Below are positions 60,447 to 64,000 of a DNA stretch of 64,000 nucleotides, in pieces. Each line of letters starts with the position of its first letter. Positions within the stretch are counted from its first letter, which is position 1. The DNA is from CAWIJJ01 sp963836405 (GTDB lineage Bacteria > Acidobacteriota > Terriglobia > Bryobacterales > Bryobacteraceae). The notes below the pieces were generated by a model. That model searched no databases, was not told where the DNA came from, and saw only the letters and a list, made by a program, of their open reading frames with translations. The stretch covers positions 209,116-273,115 of the forward strand of contig CAWIJL010000013.1 in assembly GCA_963836405.1 (NCBI GenBank), given 5' to 3'. Position numbers and translations under genes: made by a program.

Positions 60447-63400
60447 CTACCACAGGAACTTGAGGCTGAGCTGCCCGATACGGGGATCGCGGGCGCTGCT
60501 CACCAGCCCGAAACGACCGTTGTTGAAGTTGCCGGTCGGATTATTGAACTGCGCATGGTTGAAGACGTTGAAGAACTCGGCGCGGAATTGCAGCGTCATG
60601 CTCTCCGTGATCCTGGTGTCCTTGTGCAAGGCGAAGTCCCAGTTGTTGAAGCCTGGGCCATGGAAGAATCTCCGGTTGGCATTGCCTAAGCCGCCGAACG
60701 GCTGCGAAGTGAAGGCGTCCGGATTGAAGTACTGGTGATCGGCCGATGCACGTGGATCGGTGAACACCAGCGGCCCCACGAAGTTCGGAAAATCCACGCC
60801 GCTGGTCCCGGTGAGGGAGCGATCGCCGCTTTGGGAGATCGTGACCGGGAATCCCGTGGAAAAACGGGTGATGCCGTTCAAGCTCCATCCCTCGCTGAGC
60901 CGCCGGGGCAGGCTGGGGAAGGCGCGATTGAGAGGCAGTGCGTAGTTGTAGCTGACCACGAAGTTATGGGTGACATCGAACTGAGACAAGGCACGGCTCA
61001 GTCCATAGTCCATGAAGTTCACCCACTGGCTGAAGCCGGAGGAGTTGTCCATGGCTTTGCCGTAGGTATACGCGGCCAGGAACGTGAGGTCGGCGGCGCG
61101 CCGTTCTACGGTGACCTGCAAGGAATTGTAACTGGACTTGGCAAAGTTCGCGGTGTATCCGTTACTCCCGAAGTTCGGGCCGAGCGGACCACGGGTTCCA
61201 TTGACGATAGTGCCGTCGGGCCGCGTGTAGACGCCGAGCTCGCCATTAGGCCCGCACTCGGGAGTTCCGGGCATGACGCCGTTGCCGCGGAGGCTGAGGC
61301 ACAAAGCCGGATCGCCCGGATTGGATTCGGTCTGCGCGATCAGACGGTGACCCTGGGTGCCGACATAGGCCAGCGTCAGCACGGTGGAACTGGTCAGGGT
61401 TCGCTGGATCGAGAAGTTATAGTGCTCGGCGTAGGGAAGCCGGTTGTGGATGTCGTAACCGGGCGAACCCTGAATCGGCAAGAACACCGAGTAATCCAAC
61501 GTTTTGTTGGCCGGGTCTCCGGGTATCGGGAATTTGAAGGGGAAACGCTGCGTCTGCGAGCTGCCGTCGGACCGGGTGAGGAACGGCTGGTCAAACAGCG
61601 GCGGCACGATGCTGGGCCAGTAGAGCCCGTACGGCGCATCGCCCACTTCGTAGAAGAGCGTGAGATCCTCGACGGATGTGTAGTAGAGGCCATAGGCCGC
61701 GCGGATACTGGTTTTCCCGGGCCCGCCAAAGATCTTGCCCAGCACACCGTCAGTAAAGCCCGGCGAGTAGGCGATGCCGATGCGGGGCCCGAAGTTGTTG
61801 TATCGCGTGGGGGCCAGGGTGCTCGGAATCCCGGGATCTCCCGGCACCACCCAACCGGTGGGCGCAGTGGGGAACTGAGTGGACTGCAGGCCCGGAACAA
61901 TGGTTTCGATCTTGCCCTGAGTGTCGTACCACGGCATCGAAACTTCCCAACGCAGGCCATAGTTCAGCGTGATGTTCGGCTTCAGCCGCCAGGAATCCTG
62001 GCCGTATGCGGCCCCGTACCGCGTGCGCGAATCCAGGAACTGCATGCTGCACTGGGTGTAATCGGTCGGAGCTCCGAGCAGGTAATCGGCGAAGTCGTTG
62101 CCGGTTTCGGAACCGTCGAAGCTGAAACTGCCGTTGGGAGCGCAGACGTTCCGCTCGTTAATCTGGAGGTACCGAAACTCTCCCCCGAATTTGATCGTAT
62201 GCGAGCCCTTGATCTTGGAGAACCCATCGGAGAGATGCCATGTATTGTTCGGCTGGAACGTGGCCAGGCTGGGGCTGCCGAGGGAGAAGTTGTTGAGGTA
62301 GATGCGGCGGAACACCCTCGAAACCCGGGGGACCCGAGGGGATGATCCCCAGTGTGCCTTCGCCGGTCACGAAGCCCAGGTCGCTGAGACTGGCGAATCC
62401 GCCCAGGGGCTGGTCGGTGTGGTGGAGGTGCGCATGAAACTGACCGGGCCTCGTTGACGGCGGTGGGCCCGAAAACCTTGGTGTTGCTCAGAACGGCCTG
62501 TTGAGCGCGGGTCGGCGTCACTGACGGAAAGCCGGGGACGTTTGCGGACGGGAACGGATCGGTCACGGTAGAATCATCGAAATAGTAATAGACGAACCAG
62601 TTGCCGGTGAGCTTGTTGATGATATCGACCCGCTGGCCGGCTTTGTCGTCCACCACTTTGCGTGCATATCCGGCCGTGCTGAACAGGTTGCTGCCGGTGT
62701 TCGGTAAGGGGATGTACTTCATCGTTCCGAGTGCGGGTTGCGAAATAGCAGATTGCGGGATAACTCCACCCGGAAATACGCAGTTGGCCGTGCTGGCGCA
62801 GCCGGCCGGGCCATATGGCTCACCGGAAGTGACCGTGTAACCCAGGCGTTGTGAGAGCACGCTTGCCCAGTAAGGGCCGTTTACGGTCGTCGGAACACCC
62901 TCGCTGTCCACAAACGCGTCCATGCCGGAGAAATCACCCGCACGCATGCCAGCGGTAGGCAGTTCCACCAGGCCGCTCGATACACCCCGGCTTTCGCGGG
63001 TACCCTGATAATCCGTGAACCAGAACAGCTTATTTTTGATGGCCGGTCCGCCAACCGCATAGCCAAACTGATTGCGCTTGAAGACACCCTTCTCCGGGTC
63101 GAAGAAGTTGCGGGCGTCCAATTTGTCATTGCGCAGGAATTCGAACGCGGTCCCGTGAAAACCGTTGGTGCCGGACTTAGTGATCGCGTTCATAACGGCG
63201 CCGCTGAACTTGCCGTACTCGGCGTCAAAGCTGTTGGTGATCAGCCGAAACTCGGCCACGGAATCCAGGTTGGGAACGACCGCGGCTCCCATGTTGCGGC
63301 CCTCGCTGACGTCACCGCCATTGACCAGGAAGGCGTTGGCGGTTTCGCGCTGCCCGTTTACCGAAATGTTACCGGCCGAAAGAGTGCCGGAAACCGGGCG

Positions 63401-63917
63401 GTCCTGTTGCATGGCTCCCGTAGTGGTCGGCGCCACGCCGGCCTGCAGCCCGAGCAGGTCGATGTAGCTGCGGCCGTTCAGCGGCAGCCGTAATACTTTT
63501 TTCTCGTCGATCACTTCGCCGAGCTGTGTGTTGGTGGTCTCGACCTGCACGGCATTGGCGGTGACCTCAACTGCTGTTCGACATTGCCGACCTGTAAGGT
63601 GACGTCGATATTACGTTGCTGGTTTACGTCCAGAGTGATGTTGCTGACGAGAAACTTTTGGAATCCTGAGGCGGTAGCTTCGATTTTGTATGTGCCGACA
63701 GGCAGGGCCAGGATACGGTACTCACCCACATTGCTCGAAGTCGCTTCCTGGCTCAAGTTGGTTTGCAGGTTTGTGGCAACCACGTGAACCCCGGCGACAA
63801 CCGCGCCTGTCGGATCTTTCACGGTGCCGAGAATCGTTCCGGTGACATCAGACAGCAAACGTACGGGGGGAGTAGAAGAAATAGTGGGAGCAGCAAGAAA
63901 CGACCCCTGCGCTGCAT
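60447..63917 (-). pseudogene. TonB-dependent receptor-like protein 3, multiply frameshifted
   Basis: The best start is the ATG at 63917: AAGGAGG is 9 bases upstream and the frame gives the signal peptide MQRRGRFLLLPLFLLLP. At the run of six G at 63865-63870 the reading must shift to DVTGTILGTVKDPTGAVVAG (carboxypeptidase-regulatory-like domain). It shifts again near 63570 (into the EVTANAVQVETT plug frame), near 62450 and near 62310, after which 60447-62315 is open to the C-terminal LSLKFLW. All plug and barrel parts of a roughly 1150-residue receptor are present in order. The other two receptors in the window are intact. Dead gene or local sequence errors; I cannot tell which. Confidence 0.82.
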
Positions 63918-64000
63918 AGAGCCAATCCTCCTTGATGATGGAAAATATCACGAATATCGTCCGGACGCAAGGGGCAGTTCGACTCAGGCGAAATTTTGTC

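Noticed and set aside
1..64000. tRNA, rRNA genes or CRISPR arrays
   Set aside because: No cloverleaf-like segment, rRNA core sequence or regularly spaced repeat was noticed on reading either strand; a covariance-model search was not possible.

Overview
The window looks like a piece of an Acidobacteriota chromosome, most likely from the Solibacter/Bryobacter side of the phylum. The evidence is high GC, three very large TonB-receptor-like proteins that start with a carboxypeptidase-regulatory-like domain, a PadR regulator next to a MacB/FtsX permease with the acidobacterial 'orphan permease' N-terminal prefix, many Tat-exported enzymes, and repeated Gly/Arg-rich (RGG) inserts inside unrelated exported enzymes. 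No rRNA, tRNA, CRISPR array or replication origin was recognised. Family assignments come from reading motifs, not from database searches.

Layout. 0-6.3 kb: end of an unknown gene, a Tat-type amidase, a dienelactone hydrolase, an ankyrin-FKBP fusion, a membrane methyltransferase, and a coupled pair of a DinB protein with a VOC-SpoIIE phosphatase fusion. 6.3-13.1 kb (minus strand): a tight run whose first gene fuses a type VI TssA-like (ImpA_N) domain to a beta-rich domain and a C-terminal TIR domain. It is followed 14 bp later by a 1048-residue SARP/BTAD-AAA-TPR regulator, then an FAD oxidoreductase and a small secreted protein. No other type VI gene is present, so this is the best candidate for an undescribed system. 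13.3-14.2 kb: HicB antitoxin with a frameshifted hicA, and a conserved-looking 72-residue protein. 14.2-25.8 kb: PLP enzyme, GH127 and GH29 glycosidases, sugar isomerase, TonB receptor, ECF sigma factor with SnoaL tail, DoxX.

25.8-48.3 kb is a glycan-use region: a TonB receptor, DUF169, GH78 rhamnosidase and DUF4384 on the minus strand; a divergent operon of three overlapping amidohydrolases of which only the middle one keeps the HxH metal motif (the third is frameshifted); then a minus-strand run of alpha-glucan phosphorylase, GH29 fucosidase, a divergent GH38 mannosidase-like enzyme and a carboxypeptidase-regulatory-like protein; and a divergent polysaccharide deacetylase. Together these would strip L-fucose, L-rhamnose, L-arabinose and mannose decorations from plant or microbial polysaccharides outside the cytoplasm, with TonB receptors for uptake.

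48.3-64 kb: an ECF sigma factor coupled to a membrane-anchored DsbA-like protein, a frameshifted orphan permease with its PadR regulator and a palindromic operator, a truncated DUF1080 gene, a four-gene transposon (DUF6431 protein, DDE integrase, ExeA-like ATPase, RepA-like ATPase) with two broken genes, a CBM9-like protein, a TPR protein and a third TonB receptor with at least four frameshifts. At least ten of the twelve frameshifts I found in the window lie in this last 12 kb. This could be real decay around the transposon or locally poor assembly.
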